From assembly GCA_012513125.1 (NCBI GenBank), contig JAAZCS010000123.1, forward strand, positions 1-23,855: a DNA stretch of 23,855 nucleotides. The letters run 5' to 3'. Made by a program: the position numbers and the translations under genes. Numbering within the stretch: the first letter of the stretch is position 1; every line of letters begins with the position of its first letter. This document shows, piece after piece, positions 1 through 7,312 of the stretch. The notes under the pieces are model-generated. The model was given only the letters and a program-made list of their open reading frames with translations. It was not told where the DNA came from and ran no database searches. This DNA is from Treponema sp. Lineage in GTDB: Bacteria > Spirochaetota > Spirochaetia > Treponematales > Treponemataceae.

Positions 1-1152
1 AATGTAGATACAGGAATGGGTCTAGAAAGAACAAACTGTATTTTGCAGGGAAAAACAAGCGTTTATTTAACAGAAGTGTTTGAACCTATAATCAAGACAA
101 TCGAAAATCTGTCATCATATAAATATGGAGACGATAGTGAAAAAGATAAGAGCGTTAGAATTATCGCTGATCATTCTCGTTCCGCTGTATTTATTTTGGG
201 TGATCAAAAAGGTGTAACTCCTTCAAATGTCGGTGCCGGATATGTTCTTAGACGCTTAATTCGCCGTGCAGTTCGCCATGGAATGAAACTTGGAATTGAG
301 AAAGATTTTCTTGCTGTAATTGCAGAGTCTGTTATAGAAAATTTCAAAATTGCTTATCCTGAGCTAGAAAATAATAAAAAGAAGATTTTTAGTGAATTGA
401 CAGCTGAAGAAAATAAATTTAGAGATACCTTAAAAAAAGGTGAAGCTGAATTCCAAAAATTGTTACCTAATTTAATGAAAAATCCTAAAAAAGAGATTTC
501 TGGAAAAATAGCCTTCCGTTTGTATGACACATTTGGTTTTCCTCTTGAATTAACAGAGGAACTTGGTGCTGAAAATGGATTTACTGTTGATAAAGAAGGT
601 TTTAAAGAAGCTGAAAAGAAACATCAAGATGCTTCAAAAACATTGGATGCGGGAGCCGCAAAAGGTGGACTTGCAGAACAATCTGATGTTACAACAAAAT
701 ATCATACAGCTACTCATCTTCTGCAGCAGGCACTTGTAAATGTTTTGGGTGACCAAGTTGCACAGAAAGGTTCCAACATTAATAATGAAAGAATGCGTTT
801 TGATTTCACTTTTGAAAGACCTATGACAAAAGAAGAAATTCAAAAAGTTGAAGATATTGTTAATGAACAAATTCAAAAGGATTTACCAGTAACAATGTCT
901 GTAATGAGCTTGGATGCTGCCAAAAAAGATGGAGCTAGAGCACTTTTTTCTAATAAATATGGCGAAAGTGTAAAGGTTTATACAATTGGTTCTGCAGAAA
1001 ATTGGTTTAGCAAAGAAGTTTGTGGTGGACCACACGTTCAGCATACTTTGCAAATTGGAAAATTTGAAATTCAAAAAGAACAGTCGTCGTCAGCCGGAGT
1101 AAGGCGTATACGTGCTGTAATTTCTGGTGGATTACCATTAGATAAAGAATAA
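1..1152 (+). CDS. alaS: alanyl-tRNA synthetase, C-terminal part (5' end outside window)
   Basis: Charges tRNA-Ala with alanine and hydrolyses mischarged Ser/Gly-tRNA-Ala in the cytoplasm. The reading frame is open from base 1, so the N-terminal part of the catalytic core lies upstream. Visible are the end of the class II core (NVDTGMGLERT), the helical tRNA-binding region (GYVLRRLIRRAVRHG), and the editing site, with metal ligands in HTATH (bases 703-717) and CGGPH (1021-1035). The segment between helical region and editing domain is only about 25 residues, so the beta-barrel of the E. coli enzyme (with its FYAESGGQ motif) is absent. The protein stops straight after the editing domain (VRRIRAVISGG), so the C-terminal oligomerisation domain is absent too. 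As I recall, this short form is normal in Borrelia and Treponema. It is followed by an exported SurA-like gene. Confidence 0.95.
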   Translation, partial: NVDTGMGLERTNCILQGKTSVYLTEVFEPIIKTIENLSSYKYGDDSEKDKSVRIIADHSRSAVFILGDQKGVTPSNVGAGYVLRRLIRRAVRHGMKLGIEKDFLAVIAESVIENFKIAYPELENNKKKIFSELTAEENKFRDTLKKGEAEFQKLLPNLMKNPKKEISGKIAFRLYDTFGFPLELTEELGAENGFTVDKEGFKEAEKKHQDASKTLDAGAAKGGLAEQSDVTTKYHTATHLLQQALVNVLGDQVAQKGSNINNERMRFDFTFERPMTKEEIQKVEDIVNEQIQKDLPVTMSVMSLDAAKKDGARALFSNKYGESVKVYTIGSAENWFSKEVCGGPHVQHTLQIGKFEIQKEQSSSAGVRRIRAVISGGLPLDKE

Positions 1153-1155
1153 AGT

Positions 1156-1175
1156 AACTAAAAATAATTTTAGTT
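1156..1175 (+). terminator. weak AT-rich hairpin after alaS
   Basis: AACTAAAA and TTTTAGTT form an 8-bp stem around a 4-base ATAA loop, four bases after the alaS stop codon. There is no following run of T and no G/C in the upper stem, so it may only reduce readthrough or mark the RNA 3' end. Confidence 0.3.
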
Positions 1176-1223
1176 GTTATAAATGAAGAAATAATTTAAA
1201 ATATAAAAAAAAGGAATTATATT

Positions 1224-2315
1224 ATGAAGCGAATATCACTTGCGTTGATGATTTTATTAGTATTTATTGGATCTGCTTTTGCTCAGGCTGATTTACAGGT
1301 TCTTTCTGTTGTTAAATTAAACAAGAGTGAATCAATTACTGTAAAACAGTTAAAGACACGTGTTGAAATGTATCAGAAGCAAATGGGCCGTGAATTGGCG
1401 GTGAGTGAAAAGAAAGATGTTTTAAAAACACTTGTTGAAGAAAAATTAGTTCTTCAAGCTGCTCAAAAAGCTGGAATTACAAGTCCTGATAGTACTGTTG
1501 ATCAATATTTTGTACAAACTCTTTGTCAACAAATTGGAATAAATGTGCAGACCGAAAAAGAATTAGATGATGCAATTAGACAAAATACTAATTCATCGCT
1601 TGACGATTTTTTACAAAAACAAACAGGAATGAAAATTGTAGATTACAAAACTCAGATTAAAAATACACTTACTATTCAACAGTATGTTATGAGTTTGCGT
1701 CAGAAAGAAATTCAGGGAATTGCTGCTTCTGATGATGAAATTCGTTCTTTCTATGAAAGCAACAAGGCTCAGTTTGTTTGGAATGACATGATGAAAATGT
1801 TCATCGTTTTGGTTCCAAAAGGAAATGATGCTAATGCTGCAAAATTAAAGGCAAATGATTTAAGAAATAAATATATTGATAAAAAGCTAACAAAAGAACA
1901 GATTCTCATTCAAGCTGAGGACAAGAATTCTGGTTATCAAGCTGGAGAAACTATTGCCGCTAATACACAACAGATTGCAAATTCACTTGGAATGGATTAT
2001 CAACTATTAAGAAGCTTATTTACTCAACCTGATGGATTTGCTTCGGATATTTTTGAAACAGCTACAGATTATCGTTTTATTCATGTTGGAAAAAAATATA
2101 GTGCTAAATTATTAGCAATTGGTGATATTATTCAGCCAGAGACAACTGTAACAGTATATGATTACATTAGAAGTAATTTGACTCAACAAAAACAGACTCA
2201 GTATTTGAATACTGCTGCTCAGGAGATATCAAATAGTTTAAATACTCCAGAAAATGTTGAAGCAAAAAAGACAGGTGATGCTTTAGACAAACTCTTAGAT
2301 TGGGGAACAAAATAA
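1224..2315 (+). CDS. exported SurA/PpiC-like protein (Tpn39b-type)
   Basis: Probably a periplasmic chaperone of the SurA_N/parvulin class, acting on outer-membrane or secreted proteins. A signal peptide is clear: MKR, a hydrophobic stretch to about residue 16, then SAFA before Q21, a signal peptidase I site. Residues about 40-110 resemble a SurA N-domain (the pattern RVEMYQKQMGRELAVSEKK, then LVEEKLVLQAAQKAGI). Residues about 180-300 sit where a parvulin domain would, but I could not identify convincing catalytic residues, so isomerase activity is uncertain. An AAGGAA ribosome site precedes the ATG. It lies between alaS and nusB, the position of the T. pallidum 39-kDa protein Tpn39b as I recall it. 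The nusB GTG start follows its stop after one base. Confidence 0.75.
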   Translation: MKRISLALMILLVFIGSAFAQADLQVLSVVKLNKSESITVKQLKTRVEMYQKQMGRELAVSEKKDVLKTLVEEKLVLQAAQKAGITSPDSTVDQYFVQTLCQQIGINVQTEKELDDAIRQNTNSSLDDFLQKQTGMKIVDYKTQIKNTLTIQQYVMSLRQKEIQGIAASDDEIRSFYESNKAQFVWNDMMKMFIVLVPKGNDANAAKLKANDLRNKYIDKKLTKEQILIQAEDKNSGYQAGETIAANTQQIANSLGMDYQLLRSLFTQPDGFASDIFETATDYRFIHVGKKYSAKLLAIGDIIQPETTVTVYDYIRSNLTQQKQTQYLNTAAQEISNSLNTPENVEAKKTGDALDKLLDWGTK

Positions 2316-2316
2316 A

Positions 2317-2784
2317 GTGTCACGAAGAAAAGGAAGAATTCTCGCTTTTCAGGCTTTATACTCTTGGGATGTTAGTAACGAATCGTTAGATAGCATCCTA
2401 AGTTTTTCTTGGCTTCAAAAAGATTCAGACCTCAACAAAGATGATTCATCAGAATTAAGTGTTTCTGTAAAAGATGAACAGACTTTTGCAAGTTTTATAA
2501 TTAATGGGACTGTATCGCATATTGACGAAGTTGACAGTTTGATAACTAGTCATTTAGCGTCAAATTGGAGTAAAGATAGACTGAATAAGGTTACGCTTGC
2601 AATCTTGAGAGTTAGTGTCTATGAAATCATTTTCCAAAAAGAAGCTATGCCAAGCATAATAATTGATGAAGCTGTAAGTATTGCAAAAGATTACGGACCG
2701 GATGATTCTTATAAATTTATTAATGCAGTGCTTGATAATATAGGAAAAGATGCAAATAAAACTATTTCAGAGAATAAAAACTAG
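2317..2784 (+). CDS. nusB: transcription antitermination factor NusB
   Basis: All-helical RNA-binding protein that works with NusE (S10) at boxA of rRNA operons. The 155-residue length is typical. The N-terminal SRRKGRILAFQALYSWD matches the family's R-x-x-A-hydrophobic-Q-hydrophobic-Y signature, and the C-terminal IIDEAVSIAKDYG followed by KFINAVLDNI is the classic NusB ending. The start is GTG, one base after the stop of the upstream gene; the ribosome site would be the GGGGA at about 2302-2306 inside that gene, so translation is probably coupled. An acidic, serine-rich stretch at about residues 28-55 is longer than in E. coli NusB. The last 35 bases overlap the start of the next gene. Confidence 0.93.
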   Translation: MSRRKGRILAFQALYSWDVSNESLDSILSFSWLQKDSDLNKDDSSELSVSVKDEQTFASFIINGTVSHIDEVDSLITSHLASNWSKDRLNKVTLAILRVSVYEIIFQKEAMPSIIIDEAVSIAKDYGPDDSYKFINAVLDNIGKDANKTISENKN

Positions 2785-3595
2785 TTTAGTTCTTGTATTG
2801 ATGTTTACTTTCTGTTTTGCCTTGTGTTCTTGCGGAATGAAGGCGGAACAGAAGTCTGTAACATCTCAATTTGATGTAATTGATGCGTTGATTGCACAAA
2901 ATCAGTTTGATGACGCAATTTCAGAGCTAAAAAAAATACAGAAACAAATTTACGATTCATGGTCGTATATTGGTGTTTATAAACGCTATATGACTTTGGG
3001 TGAAAAAAAATCCGCAGAAAAGATAATCAAAAAAGCACTAAAAACAAATTCTCACAATATTGAATTAATTGCCTTATATTCTCTTTTTTTATTAAGAGAG
3101 AATCGTCTTGATGAAGCAGAAGTCTTAGCAAAAGAGTTGAAAGGTACCAAATATGGTTCAATTTATTCTGAAGCAATATTAAAAAAATCTTATAACAACG
3201 AAGAAAAGCTTAATTTGGATAATTCCAATATTGACGATTTTTACCAAATATTTATGGACGCTTACCGCGGTTCAAATAACCCTTTGTGGCTTAGAAATTG
3301 TGCCGTAATGGACATGATAAGAGGAGATTTTTCATCTGCATCCGCATTGCTTCCCGAGTATTTTCTAAATCTAGATGATATATTTTTTTGGTCTACAGTT
3401 TTGTATGATTCAAGTGAATATTCAAAAATGCTAGAAGTATCAGAAAATTCAAATAAATTTTTTGATAGTAGTGTGCTTAATGAAAAAATTAATAAGTTGA
3501 TTGCTTTTGAATCAGATTCGTATATTGCTCTTCATGAATTGGATTTAGCTGAACAAAAAAGACGTGAAATTATATCAAATATAAACGATGAATAA
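2750..3595 (+). CDS. TPR lipoprotein, N-terminal part ending at an in-frame TAA
   Basis: Function unknown; looks like an envelope-anchored protein-protein interaction scaffold. The N-terminus has lysines, a hydrophobic core (SLVLVLMFTFCFAL) and a lipobox-like LCSC with Cys28 as the probable lipidated residue. The rest is helical with tetratricopeptide-like pairs, for example residues about 75-130 (IGVYKRYMTLGEKKSAEKI, then ALYSLFLLRENRLDEAEVL). The ATG lies inside nusB, with AGGA four or five bases upstream, giving a 35-base overlap. The stop TAA at 3593-3595 is not a convincing natural end: the same frame is open again immediately and continues as the next entry for over 330 codons. I read the two entries as one gene of about 614 codons interrupted by a nonsense codon. 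Two real genes remain possible. Confidence 0.7.
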   Translation: MQIKLFQRIKTSLVLVLMFTFCFALCSCGMKAEQKSVTSQFDVIDALIAQNQFDDAISELKKIQKQIYDSWSYIGVYKRYMTLGEKKSAEKIIKKALKTNSHNIELIALYSLFLLRENRLDEAEVLAKELKGTKYGSIYSEAILKKSYNNEEKLNLDNSNIDDFYQIFMDAYRGSNNPLWLRNCAVMDMIRGDFSSASALLPEYFLNLDDIFFWSTVLYDSSEYSKMLEVSENSNKFFDSSVLNEKINKLIAFESDSYIALHELDLAEQKRREIISNINDE

Positions 3596-4594
3596 ATACT
3601 TAATTATAAAAATGATAAGATTCTTCCAATTATTATGCAAAATAGTGCAGTTTGGGCTATGAATCAGGGAAATGAAAATGACTGCGGCAAATTACTGTTT
3701 AAAATAGTAAATAATTGGTCAGATTTTGTTCCTTCCTTAGTTTTATACTCAAATTACGCTTATACGTCAAACTTGAAACGCACTGAAGATTATGAAACCA
3801 AAATGCTTCGTCAGGCTGGAATTTCGTCATTGGAAATGATTGAATATGATAATAGGTTTGTGATTCCATTAAGTGATGCTTTTGAAAGAATTAACAATGC
3901 GTTAATTACAAATAAAAATCCATATTTATATATCTGCAAACTTGATTTAAAGTATAAAATGAATGAAAAACTAAGTGTGAAAGATAAAACTGCTGATTTA
4001 TGGAACTTATTGGAAAATAATAATGAAAATAATGAATATAAATCAGTTTTAGTTCAATATGCAGTTAATTTTCTTTTGAAGACAAATCAAAATGATGATG
4101 CTTGGTCAGTTTTTTATAAATATGTCACTTCTTTTTATAATTTTAATTCTGAAGAAGATTTTTGGATTCAGTTTGAAAAGAATTTGTCTTCAATTGATTA
4201 CAATATTGTTGAATTAGCATCATATTTTGCAGCTGAGCAGAAATTACGAGATGAAATGTTTAGAATTTCAGAATATTGTGTTTATGAAAGTTCTGGGATT
4301 TTGAAAGAAAATGAGATTTCATCAAAAGTTTCATCTTCCGTTTGTATGAATCTGTCAGATGCGTATTTTTCAACAGGAAAAGTGGCAAAGTCTCTTGATT
4401 TGTATGGCAGAACTGCTGGCAAGGAAGCAAATTCCAAAGTTAGATCTGAAATTTATTACAGAATTGGTGAAATTTATTTGAGTTTGGGTGAAAGTGCCGA
4501 TGCTTTGAGGGCTTTAGATTATTCATATTCAATTAATAAAGATAATGTTAAAGCTCAGTTTTTAAGAGATAAAATTTCATCAGATAGAAAATGA
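3596..4594 (+). pseudogene. TPR protein, C-terminal part, in frame after the TAA
   Basis: Continuation of the preceding lipoprotein gene in the same frame; the first ATG after the stop is at 3635, but the frame is open from 3596. There is no signal peptide, and no ribosome site before that ATG (it is preceded by TTCTTCCAATTATT), as expected if this is not an independent gene. The sequence is a helical repeat protein; the clearest TPR units are near the end: SSVCMNLSDAYFSTGKVAKS, then YYRIGEIYLSLGESADALRA. No further stops or frameshifts occur, so the interruption is recent, a sequencing error, or read through. If the TAA is real, only a truncated protein lacking these TPRs would be made, unless weak internal initiation occurs at 3635. 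Confidence 0.6.
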
Positions 4595-4600
4595 TTTTTA

Positions 4601-4630
4601 TTGACGATGAAGAAGTTTTTTCCTTATATT
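4601..4630 (+). promoter_or_regulatory. groES promoter, sigma70 type
   Basis: TTGACG (4601-4606) and TATATT (4625-4630) are separated by 18 bases; TTATAT one base earlier gives 17. It lies in the gap between the TPR gene and groES, so groES can be expressed on its own. I looked for a CIRCE inverted repeat (HrcA operator) in this gap and saw none. Confidence 0.6.
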
Positions 4631-4686
4631 TAAGATTGAATCAAATATGATTTATTAACTAAAACGTTATTGTAGGAGTAAAAAAT

Positions 4687-4959
4687 ATGAAAATTAAACC
4701 GTTATCAGACAGAGTTCTTGTTAAAAATGACAAAGCTGAAACAAAAACATCAAGTGGAATTATTATTCCTGAAGCAGCTCAAGAAAAAACTCAGACAGCA
4801 ACTGTAGTTGCCGCAGGTCCTGGAACTGATGATGTAAAAATAACTGTAAAAGTTGGAGACCGTGTTATGTATGATAAATATGCTGGAACACAGGTTAAAA
4901 TTGATGGTGAAGATCATCTAATCTTAAAAATGAATGATATTATCGCAGTTATAGAATAG
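4687..4959 (+). CDS. groES: co-chaperonin GroES
   Basis: Ten-kilodalton lid of the GroEL folding chamber; seven copies cap the GroEL ring in the cytoplasm. The 90-residue length and sequence are typical: KIKPLSDRVLVK at the start, the mobile loop around residues 17-33 ending in the GIIIPEAA motif that contacts GroEL, VVAAGPG, VKVGDRVMYDKYAGT, and a terminal DIIAVIE. An AGGAG ribosome site lies eight bases before the ATG. It has its own promoter and terminator. No groEL follows, so the chaperonin genes are unlinked here, as I recall for T. pallidum. Confidence 0.97.
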   Translation: MKIKPLSDRVLVKNDKAETKTSSGIIIPEAAQEKTQTATVVAAGPGTDDVKITVKVGDRVMYDKYAGTQVKIDGEDHLILKMNDIIAVIE

Positions 4960-4991
4960 CCATTTATTTGTTTAAAATTTATTTTTAAATT

Positions 4992-5037
4992 AAAATGGGT
5001 AGAAGAATCATTTTTTCTTATACCCATTTTTTATTTT
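4992..5037 (+). terminator. intrinsic terminator after groES
   Basis: AAAATGGGT (4992-5000) pairs with ACCCATTTT (5022-5030), and inner GAAGAA/TTCTT segments can extend the stem; a T-rich run follows. It separates groES from lemA. Confidence 0.8.
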
Positions 5038-5098
5038 AAGTTACAAAGATAATAACTAAAAAAATATATTTGCAATATGTTAGAAAAGGAGTTTAATT

Positions 5099-5704
5099 AT
5101 GAAAAAATTATCAAGAGGGCTTGTTACTGTTTTAGTATTGGTAGTTTTGTTGTTTGGAATTGGTTCTTGTGCTGTTGGAAAATATAATACTTTGATTGCC
5201 TTGGATGAAAGCGTCACAACACAATGGGCTCAAGTACAAAATCAATATCAAAGAAGATTGGATTTAATTCCGAATTTAGTTTCAACTGTAAAAGGTTATG
5301 CAAAGCATGAAAGTGATGTGTTTACTCAAGTTTCTGAAGCAAGAGCTAGTGCAGGTGGACAAGTAAATATTGATGCTGATGTATTAAATGATCCAGCGGC
5401 TTTTGAAAAGTATCAAAAAATTCAGGATAATTTATCTGGAAGTTTGCAAAGATTATTAATGGTGACAGAACAATATCCAGAATTAAAAGCAGACCAGCAA
5501 TTTTTAGCATTGCAGGATCAACTTGAAGGAACTGAAAATAGAATTGCAGTAGAAAGACAACGCTTCAACGATGTTGCAAAAAGTTATAATACAGCAATAC
5601 GTTCATTTCCAACAAGGATAATTGCATCGTTTGCTCATTTAGAAAAAAAGTCATATTTTGCAGCTTCAACAGAAGCTCAGAACGCTCCTAAAGTAGAATT
5701 CTAA
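5099..5704 (+). CDS. lemA: LemA family membrane-anchored protein
   Basis: Biochemical role not established for the family. One N-terminal hydrophobic segment (residues about 8-23) is followed by a long helical domain with the LemA hallmark: N30, then ESVTTQWAQVQNQYQRRLDLIPNLV and KGYAKHE. At 201 residues it has the usual length. GIGSC at 20-24 is close to a lipobox, so it may be a lipoprotein rather than a transmembrane protein. AAGGAG precedes the ATG by seven bases. A possible promoter (TTACAA at 5041, TATATT at 5065, 18 apart) sits upstream. It is followed after 17 bases by two TPM-domain genes, the usual LemA neighbours. Confidence 0.93.
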   Translation: MKKLSRGLVTVLVLVVLLFGIGSCAVGKYNTLIALDESVTTQWAQVQNQYQRRLDLIPNLVSTVKGYAKHESDVFTQVSEARASAGGQVNIDADVLNDPAAFEKYQKIQDNLSGSLQRLLMVTEQYPELKADQQFLALQDQLEGTENRIAVERQRFNDVAKSYNTAIRSFPTRIIASFAHLEKKSYFAASTEAQNAPKVEF

Positions 5705-5721
5705 TTTAAATAGGACTATTT

Positions 5722-6429
5722 ATGAAATATAAGTCATTGATTAAGAAACTAAAACTTAGTGATTCTGATTTTGAAAAAATAAAAAAATCAGTTCAAGAAG
5801 TTGAAACAAAAACAACTGGTGAGATTAGCGTTGCTATTGCACCAGAAAGTGCACATTATTCATTTTGGGAATTGTTGGCTTCAAATACAGTCGCATGTAT
5901 AGCGTTGATAATTATGTTGGGATTTTCTGATAAAATAAGAAATCTTTATGAACGTTTTTATTGGCAAAATGAACCCGACTGGATTCTTCCGGCGTTTTTT
6001 GTTATTAGCTGTTTCTCAATTGTTGTTCTTGTATTTTATTTAGCAAATATTCCGTTTATCGATAGAGTAGTTATTCCTCGAAGTGTTAGAAAAGTATCTG
6101 TTACAAATAGAGCATTGCGTTATTTTACAGAAAGCGGTGTTTATAAAACAGCTGAACATTCGGGAATTTTAATTTTTGCGTCATATATGGAGCGTCAAGT
6201 AAGAATTATCGCTGATGAGGGAATTTCAGAAAAGATTTCACCTGATTTATGGAATTTGATTGCTGATGAATTTGCAGAAGAACTTAAAAATGGAAATGTA
6301 GCTGAAGCTTTTGTTCAAGCAATTCTAAAATGTGGCGATTTATTGGCAGAAAACTTTCCTGCAAAAAAAGAAAATCCTAACGAATTAACTGATGGACTTG
6401 TCATTTTGGAGGATGCAGAATGGTTTTAG
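5722..6429 (+). CDS. TPM-domain membrane protein (COG3762-like)
   Basis: Unknown function. The TPM fold appears to be split by two membrane segments: residues about 1-50 contain the opening helix and first strand (VQEVETKTTGEISVAIAPE), two hydrophobic stretches follow (about 56-72 and 88-112), and residues about 130-205 contain the remainder (ALRYFTESGVYKTAEHSG, ILIFASYMERQVRIIADEG). This layout is known in the COG3762 group that accompanies LemA and YgcG genes. There is no signal peptide; both ends of the protein are probably on the same side of the membrane. Its last ten bases overlap the next gene, implying translational coupling. Confidence 0.8.
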   Translation: MKYKSLIKKLKLSDSDFEKIKKSVQEVETKTTGEISVAIAPESAHYSFWELLASNTVACIALIIMLGFSDKIRNLYERFYWQNEPDWILPAFFVISCFSIVVLVFYLANIPFIDRVVIPRSVRKVSVTNRALRYFTESGVYKTAEHSGILIFASYMERQVRIIADEGISEKISPDLWNLIADEFAEELKNGNVAEAFVQAILKCGDLLAENFPAKKENPNELTDGLVILEDAEWF

Positions 6430-7181
6430 AATTTAAGAAAAAAACATTTGTTTCATTTTTGATTGGAATTCTTACTCTTTCTTCAATTTTTTCTCTTGAA
6501 GTTCCGCAATTAAAGGGACGTGTTAATGATTATGCAAACATTATTGGCAAAAATGACGAAATTGAAATTGAGAATTATTTATCTTCTTTAGATAGTCAAA
6601 CTGGAATACAGCTTGTAGTTTTAACAATACCAAGTTTAGAAAATGACAGCCTTGAAAACTTTAGCATGAAAGTTGTGAACAACTGGCAGTTAGGGCAAGA
6701 TGGAAAAGATAATGGTGTTCTATTATTGATTTCATATGATGAGCGAAAAATAAGAATTGAGACTGGATACGGTTTGGAAGATAAATTAACCGATATGAAA
6801 AGTGGCTTGATAATCAGAAATGTTATTGTTCCAGAGTTTAAACTTGGAAATTATTCAGAAGGAATAAAAAAAGGTGTTAGAAATATCGTCGGAATTGTTT
6901 CTGGCGATGAAGAAATAGTTGAAAAGAGTGTTTTAGAAGATGAAGAAGAAGAAGGTAGCGTAGCCGGAATTTTCTTTATGATAGTCTGGATTATCTTTAT
7001 TATTATTTTAATTTCATCACGTGGTGGAATTTTAAAATGGATATTATTGTCAAATTTAACAGGTGTAAATAGTGGCAGAAATAATTCAAATATTCTTAGC
7101 AATAATAAATCATTTGGTGGAAGTACCTTTTCGGGTGGTGGCGGTCACTTTGGTGGTGGCGGAGCCTCTGGCGGTTGGTAA
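6420..7181 (+). CDS. TPM-domain protein with Gly-rich tail (YgcG/COG1512-like)
   Basis: Exported, membrane-anchored protein of unknown activity. In order: signal sequence (residues about 5-26, KKKTFVSFLIGILTLSSIFS), TPM domain at about 30-160 with the family signatures GRVNDYA, GIQLVVLTI, DNGVLLLIS, RKIRIETGYGLE and GIKKGV, an acidic stretch (172-179), a membrane segment (about 182-200), and a short tail ending in serine/glycine repeats (FSGGGGHFGGGGASGGW), which typically closes this family. GGAGG lies seven bases before the ATG inside the upstream gene. With LemA and the COG3762-like protein it forms a conserved three-gene unit that probably works as one membrane complex; that complex is inference. 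Confidence 0.9.
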   Translation: MVLEFKKKTFVSFLIGILTLSSIFSLEVPQLKGRVNDYANIIGKNDEIEIENYLSSLDSQTGIQLVVLTIPSLENDSLENFSMKVVNNWQLGQDGKDNGVLLLISYDERKIRIETGYGLEDKLTDMKSGLIIRNVIVPEFKLGNYSEGIKKGVRNIVGIVSGDEEIVEKSVLEDEEEEGSVAGIFFMIVWIIFIIILISSRGGILKWILLSNLTGVNSGRNNSNILSNNKSFGGSTFSGGGGHFGGGGASGGW

Positions 7182-7237
7182 TATAATATTTAAACAAAAA
7201 TAAAGAAAAAAGTGAATAAGTAAAATTACCGCTAGTA

Positions 7238-7266
7238 TTGAAAAAAGACGCTATAAGATATATATT
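7238..7266 (+). promoter_or_regulatory. promoter of the phosphofructokinase gene
   Basis: TTGAAA (7238-7243) and TATATT (7261-7266) are exactly 17 bases apart, about 45 bases before the start codon. A small palindrome, ACTCC-AA-GGAGT (7294-7305), contains the ribosome site, so weak sequestration is possible. Confidence 0.6.
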
Positions 7267-7312
7267 TTGTAGGTAAAAAATTGGATAAAAATCCACTCCA
7301 AGGAGTTAAGCG

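Noticed and set aside
3588..3662. 24-codon frame starting at 3588 with a hydrophobic, signal-like N-terminus (MNKYLIIKMIRFFQLLCKIV)
   Set aside because: It is out of frame with the following TPR sequence, ends after 24 residues, and has no ribosome site; probably chance in AT-rich DNA, though a frameshifted second lipoprotein start cannot be fully excluded.
4595..4686. CIRCE heat-shock operator before groES
   Set aside because: I looked for TTAGCACTC and GAGTGCTAA arms and found none in the gap.
6851..7296. Minus-strand open frames over and after the YgcG-like gene
   Set aside because: Low-complexity translations (runs of Ser, Ile, Pro) opposite a clear gene; no support.
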